Shown here one piece after another: positions 46,568-55,528 of a stretch of DNA of 64,000 bases; within the stretch, counting starts at the first letter, position 1; each line of letters begins with the position of its first letter. A program made the position numbers and the translations under genes. This DNA is from Marinobacter iranensis (GTDB lineage: Bacteria; Pseudomonadota; Gammaproteobacteria; Pseudomonadales; Oleiphilaceae). Where the stretch lies: the NCBI RefSeq assembly GCF_029207565.1, contig NZ_JANCMW010000016.1, positions 1 through 64,000 on the forward strand. Reading direction: 5' to 3'. The notes under the pieces are model-generated. The model saw only the letters and a program-made list of their open reading frames with translations. It was not told where the DNA came from and ran no database searches.

Positions 46568-47317
46568 TCAGCTTTGGGTTTCTTTATCGGCTTCTTTCCC
46601 GGCTTCCGCCTTTGGTAAAGGCTCCTCGAACACCTTGCCGGATCGCAGTGCCAGCAACGCATCAGAACGGAATTCACGGCGGTACAGGATGATCACAACC
46701 AGGGTGGAGGCACCGATGAACACCACGGGATGGATAAACCACGAGACCACAGCCAATGCATAATAGTAGGAGCGCAACCCAAGGTTGAAGGCATCCCCCG
46801 CCAGGTTGCAAACGTTTCCCGCACTTTTTGCGAACGCTTCCCTTGAAGCCGGGCTGGCCTTGGTGTCGGTGGTCAGCGGCGCACTGCCAATCAGCACTGA
46901 CACGAAATTGTACATCCTCATGGACCAGGTGAACTTGAAGAAGGCGTAGATGAAAATAACCATCAACACGACCATTCTCATTTCCCAGATTTCCCGGCTG
47001 GGCAGGGTTCCGAATGGCATGGTGCTGAACACTTCCATCACCTCCTGAGTATAACCGAGAGCGGTGATGATACCGGCCAGGATCAGCAGACAACTGGAGG
47101 CAAAGAAAGCACCATTGCGTTCGAGGTTACCCACCACGGAGGCATCGGATATGCGGTTTTCCCGCCGAAGCATCACACGCATCCAATCTTCACGGTACAG
47201 ATCCAGCGTATTGGAAAGGCAGGGGCGATCATTGGCCTTGCGCCTGGAATACTCGGAATAGCCCAGCCAGCAAATCAAAAACCAGACCAGCGCGATGAGT
47301 TCCAGATAATTGGCCAT
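46568..47317 (-). CDS. DUF599 membrane protein
   Basis: The 249-residue polytopic protein has about four to five transmembrane helices (LELIALVWFLICWLGYSEYS, FFASSCLLILAGIITALGYT, MRMVVLMVIFIYAFFKFTWS and a later pair). The DUF599 family is uncharacterised. The cytoplasmic tail is acidic and lysine-rich (KAEAGKEADKETQS). It is followed closely by the thioesterase pair on the same strand and is divergent from the M48 protease gene. Confidence 0.82.
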   Translation of the reverse strand: MANYLELIALVWFLICWLGYSEYSRRKANDRPCLSNTLDLYREDWMRVMLRRENRISDASVVGNLERNGAFFASSCLLILAGIITALGYTQEVMEVFSTMPFGTLPSREIWEMRMVVLMVIFIYAFFKFTWSMRMYNFVSVLIGSAPLTTDTKASPASREAFAKSAGNVCNLAGDAFNLGLRSYYYALAVVSWFIHPVVFIGASTLVVIILYRREFRSDALLALRSGKVFEEPLPKAEAGKEADKETQS

Positions 47318-47520
47318 GAAGTCGTTCCGGATGCAGTAAAAAAACGGGAAAATAAGACCTCAATCATACCGCAAACCCCGCAAAACCTCCACACAACAAG
47401 CCCTTACGGGTAGTATCACAGCCACTCTCAAGGATATGGTATAAACATTCCAATGCGCCCAGAAAGGCAAACGCGGAGATTCGCCAGGGTTTGCCCATGG
47501 AATCAGACAAGGAGTTTATC

Positions 47521-48801
47521 GTGAATATTCACATTGGCTTTCGAACCCTTACCGCTCTTGTAGTGGCGGTTATCCTCTCCGGGTGTTCTGTTAACCCGGT
47601 CACCGGAGAAAAGCAGCTGTCCCTGATTCCTGAGAGCCAGGAGCTTTCCATTGGCAGCGAGCAATATAAGCCCACCCAGCAGACCCAGGGCGGCCAGTTT
47701 TACCTGGACCCGGAACTGAACCTTTATGTCAGCGAGGTGGGCCAGAAGCTGGCGAAAGTAAGTGACCGACCGGATCTGCCCTACGAATTCGTGGTGCTCA
47801 ACAGCAGTGTTCCCAATGCCTGGGCGCTGCCTGGTGGCAAGATAGCCGTTAACCGCGGACTGTTGATGGAGCTGGAAGATGAGGCCCAACTGGCGTCTGT
47901 TCTTGGCCATGAAATTGTTCATGCCGCCGCCCGCCACAGCGTCCAGCGTATGCAGCAGGGAATGCTGATCAGCGCCGGCGTGGCCGGCCTGGGCTTCGCC
48001 CTGTCGGACAACGAATGGGCCGGGCTGATCATGGGTGGTGCCGCCATGGGCGCCCAGCTTGCCCTGGCACAGTACAGCCAGGGGGATGAGCTGGAGTCTG
48101 ACCACTATGGCATCCGCTACATGAAGGAGGCCGGTTACGATCCCCAGGCGGCTGTGGAGCTTCAGAAAACCTTTGTCCGCCTGTCTGAGGGCCGTGAAAC
48201 CAGCTTCGTCGAAGGCATGTTCGCCACCCATCCACCCTCGCAGAAGCGTGTTCGTGAGAATCAGGAACTGGTCAACAAGATTGGCGCCGGAGGTTATCGC
48301 GGCCGCGAGACCTATCAGGAGAAACTGTCGTTCCTGCGCAGCCGCCAGCCCGCCTACAATGCCTACGATGAAGCCATGAAGCTGGCCAGCGATGACAAAC
48401 TGGACGAAGCCCTGGCCAAGGTCAACGAGGCCATCAGGGTGGAACCGGAGGAAGCCGCGTTCTACTCCCTGCGTGGTCGTATCTACAGGGCAAAGGATAA
48501 TCTCAAGAAAGCCGAAGCGGACTTCGACAAGGCCACGTCACTCTACCCGGAGATGTTCACCTATCAGCTTCACAGCGGTCTGAATGCCCTGGCGTTGAAT
48601 AACTACGATAAGGCCCGGGAGCGCCTGAACCAGGCCAACCAGGTGGTTCCGACCTCCATCGCCTATCTGCGGCTTGGAGACGTCGCTGTTCAGCAGGGTC
48701 GCCGGCAGGACGCCATTCAGTACTACAGCACTGCGGCGGAAGCCGAAGGCGAGGTTGCCCAGGAAGCAAAACAGAAGCTGGCTCAACTGACGCAGGAATA
48801 A
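47521..48801 (+). CDS. M48 family lipoprotein metalloprotease with TPR repeats
   Basis: The 426-residue protein has a lipobox (VILSGC, about residue 22), a zinc protease motif HEIVH in LASVLGHEIVHAAARHS, a third ligand in DELESDHYGIRYM, and C-terminal TPR repeats from about residue 280 (DEALAKVNEAIRVEPEEAAF, and AYLRLGDVAVQQGRRQDAIQ). It resembles BepA/YcaL-type proteases that police outer-membrane protein assembly. The GTG at 47521 has GGAG six bases before it and is chosen over upstream ATGs. The next gene has its own operator-like repeat. Confidence 0.88.
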   Translation: MNIHIGFRTLTALVVAVILSGCSVNPVTGEKQLSLIPESQELSIGSEQYKPTQQTQGGQFYLDPELNLYVSEVGQKLAKVSDRPDLPYEFVVLNSSVPNAWALPGGKIAVNRGLLMELEDEAQLASVLGHEIVHAAARHSVQRMQQGMLISAGVAGLGFALSDNEWAGLIMGGAAMGAQLALAQYSQGDELESDHYGIRYMKEAGYDPQAAVELQKTFVRLSEGRETSFVEGMFATHPPSQKRVRENQELVNKIGAGGYRGRETYQEKLSFLRSRQPAYNAYDEAMKLASDDKLDEALAKVNEAIRVEPEEAAFYSLRGRIYRAKDNLKKAEADFDKATSLYPEMFTYQLHSGLNALALNNYDKARERLNQANQVVPTSIAYLRLGDVAVQQGRRQDAIQYYSTAAEAEGEVAQEAKQKLAQLTQE

Positions 48802-48820
48802 CGTCATCGTCCACATTGAC

Positions 48821-48842
48821 TTTTAGAGCAATAACTCTAAAA
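48821..48842. promoter_or_regulatory. 8-bp inverted repeat before the SCP2-like gene
   Basis: TTTTAGAG (48821-48828) and CTCTAAAA (48835-48842) are perfect arms with a six-base spacer, directly before the SCP2-like/alcohol dehydrogenase pair. This size suits a TetR or similar dimer. A stem would also be possible in RNA. Confidence 0.45.
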
Positions 48843-48876
48843 ATCGATGTACTTAAACAACAACCGGACGATTGCC

Positions 48877-49422
48877 ATGCTTGCGAAACGTATCCAGCCG
48901 ATGGTGTTTCAGGCCAGGCGGCTTTATGTGGAGCTGATGTTCCAGGTGATGGGGCGTGCGCTTCAGGCTGTCAGCGAGATTGACTCCGCTGTGCAGAATG
49001 AGGCGGATGCCCTGCCCGACGGCTTCCTGTTCGAGATGATGGTAATGCCGAACGGCCCCCGACTTATCGTTGAGCACACCGGCAACGGTCGTTTCCATTA
49101 TCACGGTGACTCCGCACCCCGCCCGGTGGACCTGTCCATTCAGTTCAAGCATATCGCCCACGCCTTCCTGGTGCTTTCGTTCCAGGAGAAAACCTCCGAG
49201 GCTTTCGCCAATGACCGCATGCTGGTGGATGGCGATATCAGCTACGCCATCCGCATGACCCGCGTCCTCAACCGGCTTGAGACCTTCATCCTGCCCAAGC
49301 TGGTGGCAAAACGGGCGGTGAAGGAATACCCCTCGAACCTGCACCTGCCAGAGAAACTTCTCAGTGCGGCAAGAATTTACCTCAAGGTTGCAACCAATTT
49401 TGTCGAGACGGTGAGAGCATAA
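48877..49422 (+). CDS. SCP2-like lipid-binding protein
   Basis: The protein of about 181 residues ends in a region resembling SCP2 sterol/lipid carriers: RPVDLSIQFKHIAHAFLVLS, then FANDRMLVDGDISYAIRMTR VLNRLETFILP, where the DGDI turn and following helix are SCP2-like. The match is from pattern, not an identified family. ATG 48877 follows CGGAC; an upstream ATG at 48847 is also possible. The stop overlaps the alcohol dehydrogenase start by one base, so the two are translationally linked and the protein may carry a lipid or acyl substrate for it. Confidence 0.55.
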   Translation: MLAKRIQPMVFQARRLYVELMFQVMGRALQAVSEIDSAVQNEADALPDGFLFEMMVMPNGPRLIVEHTGNGRFHYHGDSAPRPVDLSIQFKHIAHAFLVLSFQEKTSEAFANDRMLVDGDISYAIRMTRVLNRLETFILPKLVAKRAVKEYPSNLHLPEKLLSAARIYLKVATNFVETVRA

Positions 49423-50609
49423 TGACCAACCAATACTATGAGTTTTTCTGCCCGGTAAAAGTTATTGCCGGCAAAGCGGCCCTGGAACATATTCCTTACG
49501 AACTGACCGGGCTTGGTGCCAAGCGCCCGATGATTGTCACGGACAAGGGCGTTCGCGCCGCCGGTTTGCTTGACCCAGTAATCGCTGCCTGCGAGGAAAG
49601 CGGGTTGGAGATCGTCAGCATTTATGACGACGTGCCGCCGGATTCATCCACCGATGTGGTCAGGGACATTGCCGGCATCTACCGCAGCGAGAAGTGCGAT
49701 TCCATCATTGCCGTTGGCGGTGGCTCCGCCATTGATACCGCCAAGGCGGTGAACATACTGGTTTCAGAAGGTGGCGACGACATCGCGGCCTATAGCGGCG
49801 CCGGTGTTATCAAGCACCCGCTGAAACCTTTCCTGGTGGTACCGACCACCGCCGGTACCGGCTCGGAAGTGACGTCTGTGGCGGTGATTACTGATACTGC
49901 CAAATCCGTGAAGCTGCCGTTTACTTCATCCTTCCTGCTACCCAACGCTGCGGTAATAGACCCGAGGATGACCCTGACACTGCCGCCTCACATCACGGCT
50001 GCAACCGCCATGGACGCCATGACCCACGCCACGGAAGCCTTCACCTGCATGGCCAAGAATCCACTCAGCGATGCCTACGCAACGGCGGCGATCAAAAAAA
50101 TCAGCACGTCTTTGCTGCAAGTGATGGATAACCCGAAAGACAGTAATGGCCGGCTTGAACTGGCGCAAGCCTCCACCATGGCAGGCATTGCCTTTTCCAA
50201 CTCCATGGTAGGCCTGGTTCACGCCCTGGGGCATGCCACCGGCGCCATCTGCCACCTGCCCCACGGCCTGTGTATGAGCCTGTATCTGCCTTATGTGCTG
50301 GAGTACAACCTGGAATCGATTCGCGCGCCGCTGGGCGAGCTTCTGCTCTACCTGGAGGGGCCCGAAGTCTATTCCGCCACACCGGCAAGCCGCCGCGCGG
50401 AAGCCAGCATTTCAGCCCTTCGCAAGCTTCGTGACGAGCTACACAAGCGTTGCAAACTGCCCCGCACTCTCAAGGAGACTGCCGGTGTTGAGGAACATCA
50501 ACTCGACACTATCGCCGAACTGGCCATGGATGATGGCGCCATGATGTTCAACCCGAAAGAGGTCACACTGGAAGATGCCAAGGCAGTTCTGAAACGCGCT
50601 TGGGCCTGA
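49422..50609 (+). CDS. Iron-containing alcohol dehydrogenase (group III)
   Basis: The 395-residue protein has the GGGSAID nucleotide-binding motif in IIAVGGGSAIDTAKAVNI and the metal-binding region: PFLVVPTTAGTGSEVTSVAV, then MDAMTHATEAFTCMAKNPLS and SMVGLVHALGHATGAICHLP HGLCMSLYLP, which provide the aspartate and histidines for the Fe2+ site. It oxidises alcohols or reduces aldehydes with NAD(P). It is coupled to the SCP2-like gene by a one-base overlap, which suggests a hydrophobic or long-chain substrate. Confidence 0.92.
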   Translation: MTNQYYEFFCPVKVIAGKAALEHIPYELTGLGAKRPMIVTDKGVRAAGLLDPVIAACEESGLEIVSIYDDVPPDSSTDVVRDIAGIYRSEKCDSIIAVGGGSAIDTAKAVNILVSEGGDDIAAYSGAGVIKHPLKPFLVVPTTAGTGSEVTSVAVITDTAKSVKLPFTSSFLLPNAAVIDPRMTLTLPPHITAATAMDAMTHATEAFTCMAKNPLSDAYATAAIKKISTSLLQVMDNPKDSNGRLELAQASTMAGIAFSNSMVGLVHALGHATGAICHLPHGLCMSLYLPYVLEYNLESIRAPLGELLLYLEGPEVYSATPASRRAEASISALRKLRDELHKRCKLPRTLKETAGVEEHQLDTIAELAMDDGAMMFNPKEVTLEDAKAVLKRAWA

Positions 50610-50800
50610 GCGTCGAAACCTCTGCACCCGGCCCGGGACCGGGTGTGTGAGGCCTGTTTTGGGCTATGCGCTGATACCCAAAGCTACAAAACATTCCAAT
50701 CAGATCATTGAAATCGGCATCGTAAAACGTGACAATTCTGTTTTCGCTGGCAGGGATGTAGCCGGGTTGGATTTCCTTCTTGAAACAGAGCCTCGCATCT

Positions 50801-51595
50801 ATGCGCAACGCCTCATCCTGCTGGCAAATGTCATTTGCACTTGCGTCACTGGCGCTCCTGTCTTCTTCTCTTTTCGGATCAACCGCATTCGCCACTGAAG
50901 ATGCTTCCCCTCAGGATGCTGAGCGCATTTTCCGGTTCAACGTCTCCCCGAATGGCTACCCGCCCTACCTGATCACAAAGGGTGAGGAACAGGCAGGCAT
51001 TATGTGGGACGTGGTCGTCCTGATTGCGGATCGGTTGAACTACCGTGTTGTCCCCGAGAAGATACCCCGCAAACGTGTCGACCAGATGCTTATCGATGGC
51101 TACATTGACGGCACCACACGAGCCCGTGAATGGACGGACAACCCCGAGGATTTCGTCTTTACCGACCCAGTGGTTGACATCGAGGAAGTGCTGTTCATTC
51201 CAAAAGACTCTGACCTGGCATTCGAGGTGCCCGAGGACCTGTTTTCACGAACGCTGGTTACCCACCTGGGGTACCACTACCCGGCCCTTGAGCCGTATTT
51301 CGAGTCCGGTGACATCAAACGATTCGATGTATCCAGGGACAGGGACATGTTCAGATACGTGCTGCATGGAGACGACCTGGACGCAGCGATCGCGGACCGC
51401 CTGGTTGGCAAGTGGATTCTATTGAACGAGGGGCTCCAGAATGAATTCCGGGCCACATCCACGGAGCTGAGTGAATACGGTTTCAGGCTAATGCTGAGAA
51501 AGGATTGGGCGCCTTTTGCCAAATCTTTCAACCGGGAACTCAGGAAAATCCGGGAGAACGGAAAGCTGGACGAGATTCTCTCCAGCTACCGCTGA
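50801..51595 (+). CDS. Periplasmic substrate-binding protein (amino-acid type, SBP_bac_3)
   Basis: The protein of about 264 residues has a signal peptide, then an extracellular solute-binding fold of the PF00497 type: NVSPNGYPPYLITKGEEQAG IMWDVV, then TDPVVDIEEVLFI and SEYGFRLMLRKDWAPFAKSF NRELRKIRENGKL. No ABC permease or ATPase of this type is nearby, so it is an orphan. It may act as a sensor or belong to a transporter elsewhere. A TTG at 50780 is an alternative start. It converges on the FtsX-type permease gene. Confidence 0.82.
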   Translation: MRNASSCWQMSFALASLALLSSSLFGSTAFATEDASPQDAERIFRFNVSPNGYPPYLITKGEEQAGIMWDVVVLIADRLNYRVVPEKIPRKRVDQMLIDGYIDGTTRAREWTDNPEDFVFTDPVVDIEEVLFIPKDSDLAFEVPEDLFSRTLVTHLGYHYPALEPYFESGDIKRFDVSRDRDMFRYVLHGDDLDAAIADRLVGKWILLNEGLQNEFRATSTELSEYGFRLMLRKDWAPFAKSFNRELRKIRENGKLDEILSSYR

Positions 51596-51614
51596 CTCCC
51601 GAAACCCGGGCTCG

Positions 51615-54101
51615 TTACTCCAGGCGCCTCAGCAACAGCATCGGCGACACACTCAGCACTGGTTTGAGTTGCCAGCGCCCGAAGAGCGCCAGCACCAGGG
51701 CGCTGATCAGCGGAATCGGTAGGATAGCCTGCCAGTGCCAGCGGAACTCCCCTTCAAACATCCGGAACTGCAACGCCCAGACGGCCCCCTCTGCAGCGGC
51801 CACCCCGAGTACGCCAGCAAAGAACCCCAACAGGGCAAACTCCAGCATGGTACTTCTCACCAACAGTGACTGCCGGCCACCCAGGGTTCTGAGCAGCGCG
51901 CCTTCCCGTTGCCGGTCCTGCATGGTAGCGCTGACCACTGCGGCCATGACCACCAAAGCCGCCGCCAGGATCAACGCCAGGATCGCCTCTATGGCTTGGG
52001 TTACCTGCTGGACGATTTCCTGAATGCGCTCTATCACATGGTCGATCTCCAGCACGGAAACCGTGGGGAACCTGCGGGAAAAGTCGTTGAGCTGCCCTTT
52101 CATATCCGCAGGCAGGTAAAACGCTGTTATCCAGGTTGCCGGCATGTTCTCCAGCCCACCGCCTGGCGGGAACGCCATATAGAAATTGGGCTTCATGCTG
52201 TCCCACTGGACGGTTCGAATGCTGGTGACGGTTTCCGTTACCTTCTCCGAACCAATCGTGAAGCCAAGCTCATCACCCACCTCAACGCCGAGTTTTCCGG
52301 CCAGCTCCGACTCAATGGAGACACCGTCGGTCTGGCCTTCAGAGAACCACTCTCCGGCCACAATGCCGTTATCATCGGGCAGCTCCTCCATCCAGGTAAG
52401 ATTCAGTTCCCGGTTGAGGGCGCCTACCCGTTCTTCCTTGGTCACTGCCTCTTTCACCGGCTGCCCGTTGAGCTCAGTAAGCCGGCCTCGAACCATGGGA
52501 TACAACTGTTCCAGGGGATGACCGCGCTCCGCCCAGAATTCGTCCACTTCGTCGACTGCCTGGGGGGCGATATTGATCAGGAAGTGATTGGGGGTGTCTT
52601 CCGGTAACTGTGCCTGCCAGTCGTCCAGTAATGAAGTCCTGACCAGGATCAGTGTGGCCGCCAGCATCAGCGTCATGGCAAAGACTGCAATCTGCGACAA
52701 GCTTGCCCGCCGATGCCGGTAGAGGCCGACGAGTGCCAGCCGCCAGGCATTGCCGCCGCCACTGATCCTGCGCAGTGTGGTCACCATTAGCCAGCCCAGC
52801 AGGGCCAGCGTACCCAACAGCAGTGCCAGTCCTCCGAGCAGCGATAGCACCAGGGAAACCTCCCGGGCATAAAGCCATACCAGGCCGAATATCGCCACCA
52901 CCGCAATCACCAGATCCGGAATGGCTTCCCGGCCGGATTCACCGGGCTGGCTCCGCAATACCCGCATGGCCGGAACGTTCCGCAAGCGGCGGATGGGCGG
53001 GTAGGCAAACGCAAACAGGGAGACCAGCGCGGTCAACAGCGCTGGCGCCAGTGCATTCGGATCAAACTGGTAATCAATCTGCCGCCCCAGCACGTCCCCC
53101 AACACGCTGGACAACAGCCAATACAGAGGCAGGGCCACCACCAACCCACCGATGGCTCCAACGATACCCCACAGGGCCAGGCGCCGAAGGTACAACCTGC
53201 CAATGCCCTGGCTGCTGACCCCGAGGGTTTTCAGCAACGCAACGGTATCCCGTTGTGAAAGCGCGTACTGGCGACTGGCAACCGCCACGGCAACCGCTGC
53301 CAACATCACTGCAAGGCTGCCACCCAGCAGCAGGAAACGCTCGGCCCGATCAAGGGACCGGGAGAAAGTCTCCCCATCACGCACCCCCTCCCATTCATGG
53401 CTGGGCTCCAGTTGTGGCTGCAGCCAACGGTAATAGTCATTCAATGCGGCTTCTTCACCGGCAAACAGGTATACGTATTCCACCCGGCTGCCTTCCTGAA
53501 TAACGTCGGTGGCGGCCACATCGTCCACGTGCATCATTACCCTGGGTGCCAGGGAAGACATGCGGAAGCCGCCGTCCGGTTCCCGGACCAGCAGGCCAGA
53601 GATGGTTAGCTCATGGTTACCGACTTCAAGGCTATCGCCAATCCCGAGCTCCAGTAATCGCAACAGGCGGGGGTTAAGCCATACCTCTCCCGGCGCGGGC
53701 CCATGGGCGACTGTTTGCCTTGGCTCGTCTGTACCCTGCTGGTATTCGACTTCTCCACGCAGTGGGTAATGATCGTTAACCGCTTTGACCGAAACCAACT
53801 GGAAGTTGCCAGCACCGTAGACCATGGTGGAGAACTCGACCATACGGGCGGTTCCCAGGCCCCGTTGTTCGGCTTCCTGCATCCAGCTTTCCGGGATTGG
53901 CCGGCCGTTCTCCGCCTCCAACTGACGATCCGCCGCCAGGAAGGAACTGGCCGAAGACACCAGCGTGCGCTGCAACTGGCTGGCAAACAGGGCAATGGTG
54001 GCCACCGTGGCAACGGCAATGATCAGTGCGGAGAGAACAACACGGACATCCCTTTCCCGCCAGTCACGTTTCACCGACATTAATTTTTTTGACGCTGCCA
54101 T
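51615..54101 (-). CDS. FtsX-like ABC transporter permease (YbbP type)
   Basis: The 828-residue membrane protein has an N-terminal helix, a large periplasmic domain, two FtsX/MacB-type permease modules and about ten helices in total. Typical segments are LLGGSLAVMLAAVAVAVASR, TVALLKTLGVSSQGIGRLYL and IEAILALILAAALVVMAAVV. It is the inner-membrane partner of the ATPase encoded upstream with a one-base overlap. The layout ATPase, permease and divergent TesA matches the ybbA-ybbP-tesA locus of E. coli. The substrate is probably a lipid or lipoprotein. Confidence 0.9.
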   Translation of the reverse strand: MAASKKLMSVKRDWRERDVRVVLSALIIAVATVATIALFASQLQRTLVSSASSFLAADRQLEAENGRPIPESWMQEAEQRGLGTARMVEFSTMVYGAGNFQLVSVKAVNDHYPLRGEVEYQQGTDEPRQTVAHGPAPGEVWLNPRLLRLLELGIGDSLEVGNHELTISGLLVREPDGGFRMSSLAPRVMMHVDDVAATDVIQEGSRVEYVYLFAGEEAALNDYYRWLQPQLEPSHEWEGVRDGETFSRSLDRAERFLLLGGSLAVMLAAVAVAVASRQYALSQRDTVALLKTLGVSSQGIGRLYLRRLALWGIVGAIGGLVVALPLYWLLSSVLGDVLGRQIDYQFDPNALAPALLTALVSLFAFAYPPIRRLRNVPAMRVLRSQPGESGREAIPDLVIAVVAIFGLVWLYAREVSLVLSLLGGLALLLGTLALLGWLMVTTLRRISGGGNAWRLALVGLYRHRRASLSQIAVFAMTLMLAATLILVRTSLLDDWQAQLPEDTPNHFLINIAPQAVDEVDEFWAERGHPLEQLYPMVRGRLTELNGQPVKEAVTKEERVGALNRELNLTWMEELPDDNGIVAGEWFSEGQTDGVSIESELAGKLGVEVGDELGFTIGSEKVTETVTSIRTVQWDSMKPNFYMAFPPGGGLENMPATWITAFYLPADMKGQLNDFSRRFPTVSVLEIDHVIERIQEIVQQVTQAIEAILALILAAALVVMAAVVSATMQDRQREGALLRTLGGRQSLLVRSTMLEFALLGFFAGVLGVAAAEGAVWALQFRMFEGEFRWHWQAILPIPLISALVLALFGRWQLKPVLSVSPMLLLRRLE

Positions 54102-54835
54102 CAGTTCACCGCTTCCGGCTGTGCGGCCGCCGAGGGTTCCGTCAGAATGCCCGCCTCAATATTGAAGTGACGGCCACAGCGGGCCGCAAGGCGCTCATCA
54201 TGGGTCACCATGACCAGCGTCGTGCCCTGCTCCCGGTTCAGGGCCATCAACAGATCAGACACATCCGCGCCAGTGCGGTTATCCAGATTGCCCGTGGGTT
54301 CGTCGGCAAACAGGATGGCGGGCTCCGACGCAAAGGCGCGGGCAATGGCCACCCGCTGCTGCTCCCCGCCCGAGAGCTGCCTGGGCGTGTGATAGAGTCG
54401 TTCCCCGAGACCGACCCGTTCCAGAAGTTCCCGCGCCTTGGCTTTCGGTGAGTCAAAACCACCCAGCTCCAGCGGCAGCATAACGTTCTCCAGCGCGGTC
54501 AACGCCGGCAATAACTGGAATGACTGGAACACGAAACCAACCCGGCGTGACCGAAGCTTTGCACGTTCATCTTCACTGAGCTGGCTGATCACCGCGCCAT
54601 CAAGCTCTACCGTGCCATCTGACGGTGTATCCAGCCCCGCCAGCAACCCGAGCAGCGTGGTTTTGCCAGAGCCGGAGCGCCCGACGATCGCCACGGACTC
54701 ACCACGGTTGATTTCCAGACTAACCCCCTGCAAGATCGTCAACGTATCTGTCTCCAGGCTGACCCTGTGGGTGAGGTTACTCACTTTCAGCATGGGTCGC
54801 TGGCTATCTGGTTTGTGATCACTTAGGTCGCTCAC
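54101..54835 (-). CDS. ABC transporter ATP-binding protein (YbbA/LolD type)
   Basis: The 244-residue ATPase has Walker A in VAIVGRSGSGKTTLLGLLAG, the signature LSGGEQQRVAIARA, Walker B in AILFADEPTGNLDN and the switch histidine in LVMVTHDERL. It belongs to the MacB/LolD family that powers FtsX-like permeases. The gene overlaps the permease by one base and is divergent from tesA, 52 bases away. Confidence 0.92.
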   Translation of the reverse strand: MSDLSDHKPDSQRPMLKVSNLTHRVSLETDTLTILQGVSLEINRGESVAIVGRSGSGKTTLLGLLAGLDTPSDGTVELDGAVISQLSEDERAKLRSRRVGFVFQSFQLLPALTALENVMLPLELGGFDSPKAKARELLERVGLGERLYHTPRQLSGGEQQRVAIARAFASEPAILFADEPTGNLDNRTGADVSDLLMALNREQGTTLVMVTHDERLAARCGRHFNIEAGILTEPSAAAQPEAVN

Positions 54836-54887
54836 GTGCTCTCCACAACGGTTGTTTTGGAAACGGCTCTATTGGAAACGAGTATCT

Positions 54888-55520
54888 ATGCATACGGTAT
54901 TTTTACGCCTGAGATCAATAGTTTTCCTTGCTTTAATTTGTGTCGGGGTTCAGGCACACGCCAGCCAGAACACCCTGATGATTGTCGGTGACAGCCTAAG
55001 CTCTGCTCACGGCGTACAAACCGAGGACGCCTGGGTGACCCTGCTGAAAGACCGGCTGGAAGAGGAAGGCCTGAACCAGTGGCAAGTGGTAAACGCCAGT
55101 ATCGGCGGCGAAACAACTGACGGTGGCTTGCGCCGGCTACCCAAACTGCTCGACGAAAACGAACCCGAGGTTGTCATTATCGAGCTCGGCGGCAACGACG
55201 GTTTGCGGGGTTTTCCGCCCAATGTAATCCGTCAGAACCTGTCCAGTATGATCGAAAAAGTGAACGAGGCCGGCGCCAAAGCGCTGCTTGTGGGCATGCA
55301 GATTCCCCCCAATTACGGCCAGCGCTATACCCGTGCCTTTGCGGACATCTACCCGGAACTGGCTGAGAAACATGAAACCGAGCTGGTACCCTTCTTCCTG
55401 GACGGTATCTATGACCAGGAAGGCATGATGCAGGACGATGACATCCACCCGACAGCCGAGGCACAAGGCCAGCTATTGGACAACGTCTGGCCCGTGCTGG
55501 AACCCATGCTGCGCAAATAG
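54888..55520 (+). CDS. tesA: Multifunctional acyl-CoA thioesterase/arylesterase TesA
   Basis: The 210-residue GDSL hydrolase has a signal peptide (SIVFLALICVGVQAHA), the catalytic serine in IVGDSLSSAHGVQTEDAWV, the block III GGNDGLRGFP, and the catalytic pair in DDIHPTAEAQGQLL. TesA hydrolyses acyl-CoA, esters and lysophospholipids in the periplasm. ATG 54888 is preferred to a TTG 36 bases upstream, whose extra residues do not fit the family. Its divergent arrangement with the YbbAP-type genes is conserved in gammaproteobacteria. Confidence 0.92.
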   Translation: MHTVFLRLRSIVFLALICVGVQAHASQNTLMIVGDSLSSAHGVQTEDAWVTLLKDRLEEEGLNQWQVVNASIGGETTDGGLRRLPKLLDENEPEVVIIELGGNDGLRGFPPNVIRQNLSSMIEKVNEAGAKALLVGMQIPPNYGQRYTRAFADIYPELAEKHETELVPFFLDGIYDQEGMMQDDDIHPTAEAQGQLLDNVWPVLEPMLRK

Positions 55521-55528
55521 CCCCCAGC

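Noticed and set aside
50563-50895. Minus-strand open frame between the alcohol dehydrogenase and binding-protein genes
   Set aside because: It overlaps both neighbours on the other strand and has no recognisable features.
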